Of a stretch of DNA of 64,000 bases, positions 1-8,119 are shown piece by piece. The stretch lies in NCBI RefSeq assembly GCF_026011735.1, contig NZ_BRVN01000006.1, positions 62,001 to 126,000 of the forward strand. Reading direction: 5' to 3'. Numbering within the stretch: the first letter of the stretch is position 1; each line of letters opens with the position of its first letter. Origin of the DNA: Dietzia sp. NCCP-2495. GTDB lineage: Bacteria; Actinomycetota; Actinomycetes; Mycobacteriales; Mycobacteriaceae. The notes below the pieces were generated by a model. That model worked only from the letters and a program-made list of their open reading frames with translations. It ran no database searches and was not told the origin of the DNA. The position numbers and the translations under genes are program-made.

Positions 1-686
1 ATCACGTCGCCCTTGCGCAGCCGCACACCGAACTTCGCGACGGTCGAGGCGAGCCACCCCACGGAGTTGAGCGGGTTGCCGAGCACGGCGTCGGAGCGGC
101 CTGAGGCGAGGAACTCGCCGTTCTTGTAGAGGGTGGCGTCGATGGCGGCCACGTCGATGTCGGACAGCCGCACGCGCCCCTGCCCCACCACATAGCCGCA
201 CGACGAGGCGTTGTCGGCGATGGTGTCCGGGAGCGAGATCTTCCAGTCCTTGATCCGCGAGTCGATGAGCTCGATCGACGGCACGACCCACTCGATCGCC
301 TCGGCGGCCTCTTCCTGGGTGCAGCCCTCCGGCGGGATGTCGGCGCCCAGGATGAAGCCGACCTCCACCTCGACGCGCGGGAAGCAGAACCGCGCGGCCT
401 CGACCGGCTGGTCCTCGAAGTACACCATGGTGTCGAGGAGGTGGCCGTAGTCAGGCTCGTCGACGCCCATCATCTCCTGCATGGCCTTGGAGGCGAGGCC
501 GACCTTGTGGCCTGTCACCACGGCGCCGGCATCCAGCTTGCGGCGGATGTTGACGAGCTGGATCTCGAAGGCGTCGTCCGGGTCCATCTCGGGATAGTCG
601 GCCGTCAACGGGGCGATGGGCGCGACGTCGGACTCGGCGGTCCACAGACGCTGGGCAAGGGTGGCGCGGGTCTCATCGTTGAGCAT
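1..686 (-). CDS. hsaE: 2-hydroxypenta-2,4-dienoate hydratase, HsaE-like (3' end cut by window)
   Basis: This is the N-terminal 228 or so residues of a hydratase of the fumarylacetoacetate hydrolase / 2-keto-4-pentenoate hydratase family, read leftward from ATG at 686 to the window edge. The translation begins MLNDETRATLAQRLWTAE and contains the family stretches TGHKVGLASKAMQEMMG and PRVEVEVGFILG, which carry the acidic metal ligands. HsaE hydrates the dienoate released by HsaD during degradation of sterol rings A and B. It diverges from kstD, followed by a ChsH3-like gene, exactly as Rv3536c-Rv3537-Rv3538 are arranged in Mtb, which supports the specific assignment. The bidirectional gap is only 60 bases and holds a KstR-type operator. 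The C-terminus and any hsaG/hsaF genes lie outside the window. Confidence 0.85.
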   Translation of the reverse strand, partial: MLNDETRATLAQRLWTAESDVAPIAPLTADYPEMDPDDAFEIQLVNIRRKLDAGAVVTGHKVGLASKAMQEMMGVDEPDYGHLLDTMVYFEDQPVEAARFCFPRVEVEVGFILGADIPPEGCTQEEAAEAIEWVVPSIELIDSRIKDWKISLPDTIADNASSCGYVVGQGRVRLSDIDVAAIDATLYKNGEFLASGRSDAVLGNPLNSVGWLASTVAKFGVRLRKGDV

Positions 687-731
687 GACGTGGATGCTAC
701 CTGGGGCGTCTGGCGCGACGGCCATCAGTTC

Positions 732-745
732 TATAACGTGTTCTA
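732..745. promoter_or_regulatory. KstR operator between hsaE and kstD
   Basis: TATAACGTGTTCTA is an exact match to the KstR consensus TnnAACnnGTTnnA known from mycobacteria and rhodococci. It ends one base before the kstD ATG and lies 45 bases upstream of the hsaE start, so one bound repressor could control both divergent genes. A kstR gene is present at 19.5 kb in the same window. Confidence 0.8.
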
Positions 746-746
746 C

Positions 747-2468
747 ATGGCAGACCAGGAATTTGACGTCGTCGTCGTCGGCAGCGGTGGAGCAGGCATG
801 ACCGCCGCCCTCGCGGCAGCAAAGAAGGGCCTCAGCGTGGTCCTCGTCGAGAAGGCCCCGCACTACGGTGGTTCCACCGCCCGCTCCGGCGGCGGCGTGT
901 GGATCCCGGGCAATTCCGTTCTCAAGCGCGACGGCGTGCTGGACACCCCGGAGGCCGCCAGGACGTACCTGCGGTCCATCATCGGCGACGTCGTGGCCCC
1001 CGAGCGCATCGACACCTACATCGACCGCGGCCCCGAGGTCCTCGACTTCATCCTCGCCAACAGCCCGCTGCAGCTCGAGTGGGTCAAGGACTACTCGGAC
1101 TACTACCCGGAGGCCCCCGGCGGCCGTCTCGGCGGGCGGTCCGTCGAGCCCAAGCCGTTCGACCTCAACCAGCTCGGTTCCGAGGCCGACAAGCTCGAGC
1201 CGCCGTACACCAAGGCGCCGGCGAACATGGTCGTGATGCAGTCCGACTACCGCTGGCTCAACCTCCTGCAGCGTCCGCACACCAAGGGCATCCGCCGCTC
1301 GATGCGGGTCGCCGCGCGCATGTTCATCGCCAAGGCGCGCAAGCAGAACTCGGTGGGCATGGGCCGCGCGCTCATCGCCGCCATGCGCAAGGGCCTGCTC
1401 GACGCGGGCGTGCCGGTCTGGCTCGAGACCCCCATGACGGGCTTCGTCACGGAGGGCTCCGGGCAGGACGAGCGCGTCGTCGGCATCACCGTCACCCGCG
1501 GCGGCGAGGAACTCACCCTCCGCGCCCGGCGCGGCGTGGTGATGGGGTCGGGCGGCTTCGAGCACAACCAGGAGATGCGCGACAAGTACCAGCGCCAGCC
1601 CATCCCCACCTCGTGGACGGTCGGCGCGGCCGCCAACACCGGTGAGGGCATCGAGTACATGGAGAAGGCCGGCGCCGCGCTGTCCTTCATGGAGGACTCC
1701 TGGTGGGGTCCGACGATCCTCCTGCCGCGCGGCCCGTGGTTCGCGCTGGCCGAGCGGTCGCTGCCCTGCTCTTTCATGGTCAACCAGAAGGGCGAGCGGT
1801 TCATGAACGAGTCGCTGCCCTACGTCGAGGCCGGTCACAAGATGTACGGCGGCGAGTACGGCCAGGCGCCCGAGGGCCACGAGAACACCCCGGGCGAGAA
1901 CGTCCCGGCCTGGATCATCTTCGACCAGGAGTACAAGAACCGGTACCTCTTCGCCGGACTGCAGGCCAAGCAGCCGCTGCCCAAGAAGTGGCTCGCGAGC
2001 GAGAACTTCCACAAGGCGGAGACCCTCGACGAGCTCGCCGGCCTCATCGACGTCCCGGCCGACGCGCTGAAGAACACGACCGCGCGCTTCAACGGCTTCG
2101 CCGCGAGCGGCGTGGACGAGGACTTCGGCCGCGGCAAGTCGGGCTACGACCACTACTACGGTGACCCCACCAACAAGCCCAACCCGAGCCTCGGCCCGGT
2201 CGCGAAGGGCCCGTTCTACGCGGTCAAGATGGTCCCGGGCGACCTGGGCACCAAGGGCGGGGCGAACACGGACGTCCACGGTCGGGTGCTGCGCGAGGAC
2301 GGTTCCGTGATCGACGGACTGTACGCCGCCGGCAACGCCTCGTCGCCGGTCATGGGCCACACCTACGCCGGCCCCGGCGCGACGATCGGCCCCGCGCTGG
2401 TCTTCGGCTACCTCGCGGTCGAGCATATGCTGGCGAACACCGACATCACGCAGAAGACTGGAGTCTGA
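747..2468 (+). CDS. kstD: 3-ketosteroid delta-1-dehydrogenase
   Basis: A 573-residue FAD flavoenzyme that introduces the C1-C2 double bond into ring A of 3-ketosteroids, a step required for ring opening. The N-terminal Rossmann motif VVVGSGGAGM (residues 8-17) and the following GGSTARSGGGVWIPG are classic KstD sequence. The C-terminal DGLYAAGNASSPVMGHTY closes the FAD site. Length and N-terminus agree with Mtb KstD (Rv3537). The chosen ATG is supported by that alignment, yet there is no Shine-Dalgarno sequence: the KstR operator ends one base before the ATG, so the mRNA may be leaderless. The next gene starts four bases after the stop codon, so the two are likely co-transcribed. Confidence 0.95.
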   Translation: MADQEFDVVVVGSGGAGMTAALAAAKKGLSVVLVEKAPHYGGSTARSGGGVWIPGNSVLKRDGVLDTPEAARTYLRSIIGDVVAPERIDTYIDRGPEVLDFILANSPLQLEWVKDYSDYYPEAPGGRLGGRSVEPKPFDLNQLGSEADKLEPPYTKAPANMVVMQSDYRWLNLLQRPHTKGIRRSMRVAARMFIAKARKQNSVGMGRALIAAMRKGLLDAGVPVWLETPMTGFVTEGSGQDERVVGITVTRGGEELTLRARRGVVMGSGGFEHNQEMRDKYQRQPIPTSWTVGAAANTGEGIEYMEKAGAALSFMEDSWWGPTILLPRGPWFALAERSLPCSFMVNQKGERFMNESLPYVEAGHKMYGGEYGQAPEGHENTPGENVPAWIIFDQEYKNRYLFAGLQAKQPLPKKWLASENFHKAETLDELAGLIDVPADALKNTTARFNGFAASGVDEDFGRGKSGYDHYYGDPTNKPNPSLGPVAKGPFYAVKMVPGDLGTKGGANTDVHGRVLREDGSVIDGLYAAGNASSPVMGHTYAGPGATIGPALVFGYLAVEHMLANTDITQKTGV

Positions 2469-2471
2469 CAA

Positions 2472-3332
2472 GTGCCGATCGACCTCGATACCGCCCTCGG
2501 GGCAGAGCTTCCGTCGCAGACCTTCTCCTGGACCGCCTCGGACGCGGCGTTGTACGCGCTGTCCGTCGGTGCGGCGGGCGACCCGATGGAGACCTCGGGC
2601 CTGGAGTACATCCACGATTCCGCGCCGAAGGTGCTGCCGTCGTTCGCGACGGTCGCGGCCACGATGAATGTGACCGAGGCACCGAAGGTGTCGTTCCCCG
2701 GCGTGGAGATCGATCTGGCCAAGGTCGTGCACGGCAGCCAGTCGGTGCGCCTGCACCGTCCGATCCCGGCGGCGGGAACGGCGACAACGACGACGAGAAT
2801 CGCCGAGATCCAGGACAAGGGTTCTGCCGCGGTGATCATCCAGGAGTCGGAGACCGTGTCGGCGGACGGGGAGAAGCTGTGGACCGCCCGGTCCGGCATC
2901 TTCGCCCGCGACGAAGGCGGCTTCGGCGGCGAGCGCGGCACCTCAGAGAAGGTCACCTACCCGGAGCGGGAGGCCGACCACACGATCGAGTTCGCGTCCC
3001 TGCCGCAGCAGGCGCTGTTCTACCGCCTGTGCGGCGACCGCAACCCGCTGCACTCGGACCCGGCGTTCGCCGAGGCGGCGGGCTTCCCGCGTCCGATCCT
3101 GCACGGACTGTGCTCGTACGGCCTGGTCCTGCGCGCCGTGATCGACGAGGTCCTGGGCGGCGACGTCACCCGCGTCCACGGCTACGGCGTGACCTTCGGC
3201 GGGATCTTCTTCCCCGGCGAGACCATGCGCATCCGCGTGTGGGAGGAGGGCACGCAGCTGCTCGTGGCGGCCACGGTCGTCGAGCGTGACGACGCCCCCG
3301 TCCTCAAGAACGTCGTGGTTGACCTGGCCTGA
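2472..3332 (+). CDS. chsH3: MaoC-type double hot-dog 2-enoyl-CoA hydratase, Rv3538/ChsH3-like
   Basis: A 286-residue protein starting with GTG immediately after kstD. The C-terminal half has the MaoC hydratase-2 signature: LCGDRNPLHSDPAFAEAAGF (residues about 180-200) carries the catalytic Asp and His, followed by RPILHGLCSYG. The N-terminal half is a second, degenerate hot-dog fold, giving the double-hot-dog architecture seen in actinobacterial sterol hydratases. Its place directly behind kstD matches Rv3538 of Mtb, for which a role in hydrating a steroid enoyl-CoA in side-chain beta-oxidation has been described. The exact substrate cannot be read from sequence. A strong intrinsic terminator follows 43 bases after the stop. 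Confidence 0.85.
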   Translation: MPIDLDTALGAELPSQTFSWTASDAALYALSVGAAGDPMETSGLEYIHDSAPKVLPSFATVAATMNVTEAPKVSFPGVEIDLAKVVHGSQSVRLHRPIPAAGTATTTTRIAEIQDKGSAAVIIQESETVSADGEKLWTARSGIFARDEGGFGGERGTSEKVTYPEREADHTIEFASLPQQALFYRLCGDRNPLHSDPAFAEAAGFPRPILHGLCSYGLVLRAVIDEVLGGDVTRVHGYGVTFGGIFFPGETMRIRVWEEGTQLLVAATVVERDDAPVLKNVVVDLA

Positions 3333-3375
3333 CGACCAAGCCTGATCACCTCACCGGAGTAGTCCACCCGGTCCT

Positions 3376-3414
3376 GCCCACACCCCGCGGTCTGAACGGC
3401 CGCGGGGTGTGGGC
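3376..3414 (+). terminator. Intrinsic terminator of the kstD operon
   Basis: A perfect 15-bp stem (3376-3390 pairing with 3400-3414, arm GCCCACACCCCGCGG) with a 9-base loop is followed by ATTTCTGT. It lies 43 bases after the ChsH3-like stop codon and separates the sterol genes from the next operon. Confidence 0.85.
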
Positions 3415-3521
3415 ATTTCTGTGCGCGGGGGCGAACCGGTCGGTGCGGATGACCGCGAAGATGAAGACTCCGTCATGAGGGTTTCATGTTGGAGTCACGG
3501 ACGCCCCGCACTATCGAAGAC

Positions 3522-3836
3522 ATGATCACCACCAACGCCACCCGAAACGGCCTCATCGCCGTTGCCGCCACCGCCCTGCTGGTCCTCACCGGTTGTGGGG
3601 ACGACTCCCCCGCCGAGGCCGATCCGGCTCCGACCGTCACCGCCACCGAGATCGCCGAGACTCCGAATGCCGGCGACGCGGATGACGACCGGGACGACGA
3701 CGATGACCGCGATGACGACGACGATGATCGAGACGATGATCGAGACGACCGGGACGATGACGACGACCGTGACGACGCGGACGATGACCGCGATGACGAC
3801 CTGGATGACGACGACCACGACGACACGGACGACTGA
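3522..3836 (+). CDS. Small lipoprotein with aspartate-rich tail
   Basis: A 104-residue protein. The first 26 residues form a lipoprotein signal (hydrophobic AAVAATALLVL-type core, lipobox LTGC), so the mature protein should be lipid-anchored on the outer face of the membrane. After a short Pro/Thr linker the last 55 or so residues are almost only Asp and Arg (repeats of DDRDDDDD type). This is low-complexity, extremely acidic sequence of the kind that can bind divalent cations. I recognise no family. I chose ATG 3522 because it places the signal peptide at the N-terminus; an ATG at 3486 would add 12 residues. It starts a run with a second acidic exported protein, a histidine kinase and a response regulator, so a role in signal input is plausible but inferred. 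Confidence 0.7.
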   Translation: MITTNATRNGLIAVAATALLVLTGCGDDSPAEADPAPTVTATEIAETPNAGDADDDRDDDDDRDDDDDDRDDDRDDRDDDDDRDDADDDRDDDLDDDDHDDTDD

Positions 3837-3847
3837 GCAGGCCCGCC

Positions 3848-4282
3848 ATGACCGAGTTCAGCCGCAAGTTCGCGATCATCGCCGCCGCAGTCCTGGTCCC
3901 GACCGGTCTCGCTCTGGGGGCTCTCGCGATCGGCTCGGACACCGGCGCTCCCCCGGTTCGCGTCGAGGACGCCACCGTCGAGATGCACTCCCCGGGCGGA
4001 CACGGCGCCGACCAGAGCACCGATGGCGGGGCCGACCGGGACGAGCGTGAGACGCCCGCCGGGGAGGACGACCCCGATTCGAGCGAGGGCGATCCGTCGT
4101 CGTCGCCGTCTCCCGCCCCGAACGGACCTGCTCCGGCTCCGGCTCCGGCGCCCGCGCCACCCGCGGCCAACCCGATCCCGGTCCAGCCGGTTCAGCCCGT
4201 CGTCCCCTACTACGGTGACGACGACTGGGACGATGACCTCGACGACGATGAGGACGACTGGGACGATGACTGGGACGACTGA
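3848..4282 (+). CDS. Exported protein with Pro/Ala linker and Asp/Trp-rich C-terminus
   Basis: A 144-residue protein beginning 11 bases after the previous stop. Residues 7-28 form an uncleaved or cleavable signal segment (KFAIIAAAVLVPTGLALGAL). The middle is a Pro-Ala-rich linker (PAPAPAPAP), and the C-terminus is an acidic repeat alternating DDD with W (GDDDWDDDLDDDEDDWDD). It shares the acidic theme of the upstream lipoprotein but not its sequence. No known domain is recognised. Its last 17 bases overlap the start of the histidine kinase gene, which argues for translational coupling. The small exported protein may modulate the sensor domain of that kinase; this is inference from the gene order. 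Confidence 0.7.
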   Translation: MTEFSRKFAIIAAAVLVPTGLALGALAIGSDTGAPPVRVEDATVEMHSPGGHGADQSTDGGADRDERETPAGEDDPDSSEGDPSSSPSPAPNGPAPAPAPAPAPPAANPIPVQPVQPVVPYYGDDDWDDDLDDDEDDWDDDWDD

Positions 4283-5783
4283 GGCGGCCGGGGCGAGCCG
4301 CTCCCCCGGCGACCGTCCCACCGCGACCTCGATCCCGGCGCGCTGGCGGATCGTCGGCTGGATCGTGCTCACCACCGCGCTGGTCCTACTCGGGCTGGGG
4401 TTGACGCTGCGCGCGCTGCTCATGACCGAGGTCGACCGCACGGCCAACGACGACGTGGTGCAGGAGCTCGACGAGTTCCGGACGTTCGCGAGCGAGGGCG
4501 TCGACCCCACCACGGCGGAGCCGTTCGACTCCCCCGAGCGTCTGCTGAGGCTCTACCTCGGCCGGCAGATCCCCGCCGCAAACGAGGTGCACCTCGGCAT
4601 GGACTCCGCGCGCGTGTTCGCCGTGGACCGTTCCGCCGACGCCTCGAGCCCGGTCGACGGTGAGCCCTACAACCTCGCCGAGGACGGGCAGCTGATCGAG
4701 GAGATCCGCACCTCCACTGCGCCGTCGGGGATCGCCGAGTCCCCCGTCGGTCCGGTGCGGTGGGGCAAGGTCAGCATCAACGACAGCGACTCGACGTTCG
4801 TGATCGCCGTGTTCACCGGACCGGACCGGGCCGAGGTCGACGCCATGATCCGCGTGTTCGCGTGGGGGTCGGTCGCCGGCCTCGCACTGACCGCCCTGTT
4901 CGGGTACGTGGTGGCCGGGCAGATCCTCGCGCCCGTCCGCGAGGTGCGGACCGTGGCCGAGCGGATCCAGGAGAACGACCTGGACGGCCGCGTACCCGTC
5001 CACGGTCGGGACGACATCTCGCAGCTCGCCGAGACGTTCAACGCCATGCTCGACCGCATCAGCGCCGCCTACGACACGCAACGCCGGTTCGTCGACGACG
5101 CCGGACACGAGCTGCGCACGCCCATCACCGTGATCCGCGGACACCTCGAGACCATGAGCCCCGACGAGGAACCGGCCGCCCGCGCCGAGACCATGCGGCT
5201 CGTGGACTCCGAACTCGACCGGATGAGCCGGATCGTCACCGACCTGCTCACCATCGCCAAGTCCGAGCGCCCCGACTTCGTCAAGCCGCGCGCCGTGGAC
5301 GCCGCCGAACTGCTACTGGACATCGAGTCGCAGGCACAACAGCTGGGCGACCGGCAGTGGGAGCTGGTGGAGATCGCCGAGGGCGAGGCCACGCTCGACC
5401 CGCAGCGCATCACCCAGGCCGTCCTCCAGCTGGCAACCAACGCCGTCACCCACACCGAGCCGGGCGGACGGATCCGGATCGGGTCGCGGTGGGTCGAGGA
5501 CCGCCTGGTCGTCTCGGTCGCCGACGACGGCCCGGGCGTGCGCGCCGAGGACGCCCAGCGGATCTTCCGCCGCTTCGACCGCGGCACCGACGGGGTCCCC
5601 GCCGCCAGCGGGGCCGGGCTCGGACTGTCCATCGTCACCGCCATCGCTGCCGCGCACGGCGGCACCGTCACCCTCGACTCCACGCCCGGCGAGGGGGCGA
5701 CCTTCGCCGTGGACATCCCGGCTGCAGAACGTCAGCAGTCCGAGCGCCACCCGTCCGCCAGCCCTCAGGAGAGCCAGTCATGA
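4266..5783 (+). CDS. Two-component sensor histidine kinase
   Basis: A 505-residue membrane kinase. Transmembrane helices are at about residues 28-50 and 198-220, flanking an extracytoplasmic domain of about 145 residues. A HAMP linker and the dimerisation box DDAGHELRTPITVIRGH follow, with His as the phosphorylation site. The ATPase domain has the N box (ATNAVTHT), G1 (ADDGPGV) and G2 (GAGLGLSIV). ATG 4266 lies inside the end of the acidic exported gene; it gives a short cytoplasmic tail before helix 1. The stop overlaps the regulator start as ATGA. It belongs to the OmpR-partner (MprB/EnvZ-like) class. The ligand is unknown, but two acidic exported proteins in the same operon hint at a cation or envelope signal. 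Confidence 0.9.
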   Translation: MTGTTEAAGASRSPGDRPTATSIPARWRIVGWIVLTTALVLLGLGLTLRALLMTEVDRTANDDVVQELDEFRTFASEGVDPTTAEPFDSPERLLRLYLGRQIPAANEVHLGMDSARVFAVDRSADASSPVDGEPYNLAEDGQLIEEIRTSTAPSGIAESPVGPVRWGKVSINDSDSTFVIAVFTGPDRAEVDAMIRVFAWGSVAGLALTALFGYVVAGQILAPVREVRTVAERIQENDLDGRVPVHGRDDISQLAETFNAMLDRISAAYDTQRRFVDDAGHELRTPITVIRGHLETMSPDEEPAARAETMRLVDSELDRMSRIVTDLLTIAKSERPDFVKPRAVDAAELLLDIESQAQQLGDRQWELVEIAEGEATLDPQRITQAVLQLATNAVTHTEPGGRIRIGSRWVEDRLVVSVADDGPGVRAEDAQRIFRRFDRGTDGVPAASGAGLGLSIVTAIAAAHGGTVTLDSTPGEGATFAVDIPAAERQQSERHPSASPQESQS

Positions 5784-6475
5784 ACCGCATCCTCATCGCC
5801 GAGGACGATCCCCGGATCGTGTCCTTCCTCGAGAAGGGCCTGAAGGCCGCCGGGTTCGTCACCTCGCACGTGAGTGACGGCAGGTCCGCGCTCGAGGCCA
5901 TGCGGGCCGGCGACCACGATCTGGTGGTGCTCGACATCGGCCTGCCGATGATGGACGGCTTCGAGGTGCTCTCCACCGCCCGCGGCTCCGGCATCACCAC
6001 GCCCGTGGTCGTACTCACCGCGCGGGACTCGGTCGACGACACGGTGCTGGGCCTGGAGTCCGGCGCCAACGACTACCTGGCCAAACCGTTCCACTTCGCC
6101 GAGCTCCTCGCCCGCGTGCGAGTGCGGCTCGGCGAGGGCGGCGAGGTCTCTGGCGGTGGAGTCGGCGGCGCCCCGAGTGGCGGGGCCGGCGCCCCGGCCC
6201 TGCACCACGGGGACCTCTCACTGGACCTGCTCACCCGCATCGCCGACGTGGGCGGGACGCCGGTGGAACTGACCAGCCGCGAGTTCGCCATGCTCAAGGT
6301 TTTCCTCAAGCACCCCGGCCAGGTCCTCTCCCGCGAGCAGATCCTGGCCCACGCCTGGGGATACGACTTCGACCCCGCCTCCAACGTGGTGGACGTGTAC
6401 GTGCGCACCCTGCGCCGCAAGATCGGCGCCGACCGGCTGGTCACCGTCCGGGGTGCCGGCTACAAGCTGTCATGA
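5780..6475 (+). CDS. OmpR-family response regulator
   Basis: A 231-residue regulator with a receiver domain at residues 1-120 and a winged-helix DNA-binding domain at about 140-231. The acidic pocket is AEDD at the start, the phosphorylated Asp is in LVVLDIGLPMMDG, and the conserved Thr and Lys are in VVLTARDS and YLAKPF. The C-terminal domain shows ELTSREFAMLKVFLKHPG and VDVYVRTLRRKIG, typical of OmpR/PhoB recognition folds. A Gly-rich linker (GEVSGGGVGGAPSGGAGA) joins the domains. It is translationally coupled to the kinase (ATGA) and closes the four-gene acidic-protein operon. Confidence 0.93.
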   Translation: MNRILIAEDDPRIVSFLEKGLKAAGFVTSHVSDGRSALEAMRAGDHDLVVLDIGLPMMDGFEVLSTARGSGITTPVVVLTARDSVDDTVLGLESGANDYLAKPFHFAELLARVRVRLGEGGEVSGGGVGGAPSGGAGAPALHHGDLSLDLLTRIADVGGTPVELTSREFAMLKVFLKHPGQVLSREQILAHAWGYDFDPASNVVDVYVRTLRRKIGADRLVTVRGAGYKLS

Positions 6476-6739
6476 GCGCGCCCGTCCACCACCGGACGCC
6501 CGTGCCCGACCGGAGCCCCGGCCGTACCCCCGGCCAGGTCGCCAGCGCCGGCCAGGTCGCCGGCGCCGGGTGGTCCCGCACACCGCTGCCCCGACTCACT
6601 GCGCTGTCCCTGCCTACACCGCGGATGGCCCGTGCCGGCGTCTGCTGGTCGAGGCGACCGAGCGGTCGATGCGGATGCTGCTGCTGGGGGCGCCGGTCTC
6701 CCGCCGCTCCGGCGAGCGCGCCGCCTGCGAAACTCCGGA

Positions 6740-6834
6740 CCAGCGAGCATCCGCGCGACCGCTGACAACCCGTTCACCTCCGGAACACTCCAGCGTGTCC
6801 GCCAGCGAGCATCCGCGCGACCGCTGACAACCCG
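6740..6834. repeat. 33-bp direct repeat, two copies 62 bases apart
   Basis: The sequence beginning CCAGCGAGCATCCGCGCGAC and ending CTGACAACCCG occurs identically at 6740-6772 and 6802-6834. The 29 bases between the copies are unrelated. The region is not coding, so this is a recent local duplication or part of a repeat family present elsewhere in the genome. Confidence 0.85.
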
Positions 6835-6852
6835 GACGCGGCACGAACACCT

Positions 6853-6940
6853 ATCCGACCCCACGCCGCCCATCAGATTCGTCTACGCCCATAGAATTCG
6901 GTAGGCGTAGAACATTCCGATAGGCGTCGTGGGGTCGGAT
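6853..6940. repeat. Nested inverted repeat
   Basis: Outer arms ATCCGACCCCACG (6853-6865) and CGTGGGGTCGGAT (6928-6940) are perfect 13-base complements. Inside them TCTACGCC (6882-6889) and GGCGTAGA (6904-6911) form a second stem. GGGTTTTT follows the outer right arm. It could act as a terminator for the regulator operon or be a small non-autonomous repeat element. Confidence 0.7.
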
Positions 6941-7047
6941 GGGTTTTTCGCGAGTCCAAGGGTCGGATGCAGACGGACGGACGAACGGGCAGACGGATGG
7001 GCGGCCATGTGTTCTGGGAGTACTGGGCAGCTCGGCGGAGTGGCCGC

Positions 7048-8091
7048 TCAGCAGAGCTCGCGGAACTTCTCCACGAGCGCGACGCGGCCCGGCGCGTCCA
7101 TGGCCATGGGGATGACGGTGAGCGTGGTGGCGCCGGCCTCCCGGAACGCCTCGACGCGCTCGGCGACGTAGGATTCCGGGCCGATGAGCGAGATGGACCG
7201 CGCCAGTTCGTCGGGCACCGCCGCGGTGGCCTCGTCCTTCTTCCCGTCCAGGTACAGGTCCTGGATGATCTTCGCCTCGGCCTCATAGCCGTAGCGGCAG
7301 GCGAGCTCGTTGTAGAAGTTCTTGCCGCGGGCGCCCATGCCGCCGATGTACAGGGCCAGGTGCGGCTTGACGAACTCCAGGTAGCCGGGCACCTCGGACT
7401 CCTCGCAGATCGCCAGCGCGGGGCTGGCCAGGACGTCCAGGTCACCGAGCGACGGATCACGCTTGGCCCGGCCGGCGGCGAGCGGCTCACCCCACGCGAG
7501 GTGCGCCTTCTCCGGGTGGAAGAAGATCGGCTGCCAGCCGTCGGCGATCTCGGCGGCCAGCTCCACGTTCTTGGGGCCGAGCGCCGCCAGCATGATCGGG
7601 ATGTTCTCCCGCACGGGGTGGTTGATGAGCTTGAGCGGCTTACCCAGCCCGGTGCCCTGGTCGGCGGGCAGCGGGATCTGGTACTTCCTGCCCTCGTGGA
7701 CGAGCTTCTCGCGGCGCCACACCTTGCGGCATATCTCGATGATCTCGCGGGTGCGGGCCAGCGGCGCGTCGTACTTCACGCCGTGGAAACCCTCGACGAC
7801 CTGCGGACCGGAGGCGCCCAGGCCGAGGGTGAACCGGCCGTCGGACACAAAGTCGAGGCCGGCGGCGGTCATGGCGGTGAGCGTGGGCGTACGGGTGTAG
7901 AGCTGCAGGATCCCCGACGCGAGTTCCATCGTCGACGTCTTGGCCGCGAGAAAGCCGAGCTGGCTTACGGCGTCGAACGAGTAGGCCTCGGGGACAAAGG
8001 CGATGTCCAGGCCCGCCCGCTCGAGGTCGGCGGCCTCGGCCGCGGTCTCGGCGAAACCGCCGCTGTAGTTCAGTGCCATTCCGATGCGCAT
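7048..8091 (-). CDS. F420-dependent LLM-class oxidoreductase, Rv3520c-like
   Basis: A 347-residue bacterial-luciferase-like (LLM) TIM-barrel protein. It begins MRIGMALNYSGGF and contains LGLGASGPQVVEGFHG, the substrate/cofactor loop of the F420-dependent branch. Length equals that of Mtb Rv3520c, which sits in the cholesterol catabolic cluster and is thought to use cofactor F420. The substrate is unknown. It lies between the two-component operon and two small unknown genes on the same strand, and has no KstR site that I can see within 100 bases upstream. Assignment to the family is firm; the sterol role rests on homology and location. Confidence 0.85.
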   Translation of the reverse strand: MRIGMALNYSGGFAETAAEAADLERAGLDIAFVPEAYSFDAVSQLGFLAAKTSTMELASGILQLYTRTPTLTAMTAAGLDFVSDGRFTLGLGASGPQVVEGFHGVKYDAPLARTREIIEICRKVWRREKLVHEGRKYQIPLPADQGTGLGKPLKLINHPVRENIPIMLAALGPKNVELAAEIADGWQPIFFHPEKAHLAWGEPLAAGRAKRDPSLGDLDVLASPALAICEESEVPGYLEFVKPHLALYIGGMGARGKNFYNELACRYGYEAEAKIIQDLYLDGKKDEATAAVPDELARSISLIGPESYVAERVEAFREAGATTLTVIPMAMDAPGRVALVEKFRELC

Positions 8092-8119
8092 GGTCGCGAC
8101 ATTACCGGGACGGCCGAGA

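Larger units (their letters stand above)
6476..7047. other. Gene-free convergent intergenic region with repeats
   Basis: These 572 bases between the convergent response regulator and F420-type oxidoreductase genes contain no reading frame that resembles a protein. They hold an 18-base tandem duplication beginning GGCCAGGTCGCC (starts at 6532 and 6550), a 33-base direct repeat and a nested inverted repeat, both listed separately. GC content drops noticeably around 6880-6925 compared with the neighbours. Confidence 0.7.

Noticed and set aside
3681-3836. Asp-codon repeats as a possible CRISPR-like or satellite array
   Set aside because: The repeat is irregular, in frame, and continues an exported reading frame, so it is coding low complexity.
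6472-6765. A 97-codon frame overlapping the response regulator stop as ATGA
   Set aside because: Composition is Arg/Pro/Ser-rich low complexity, it runs through tandem repeats and resembles nothing; treated as non-coding.
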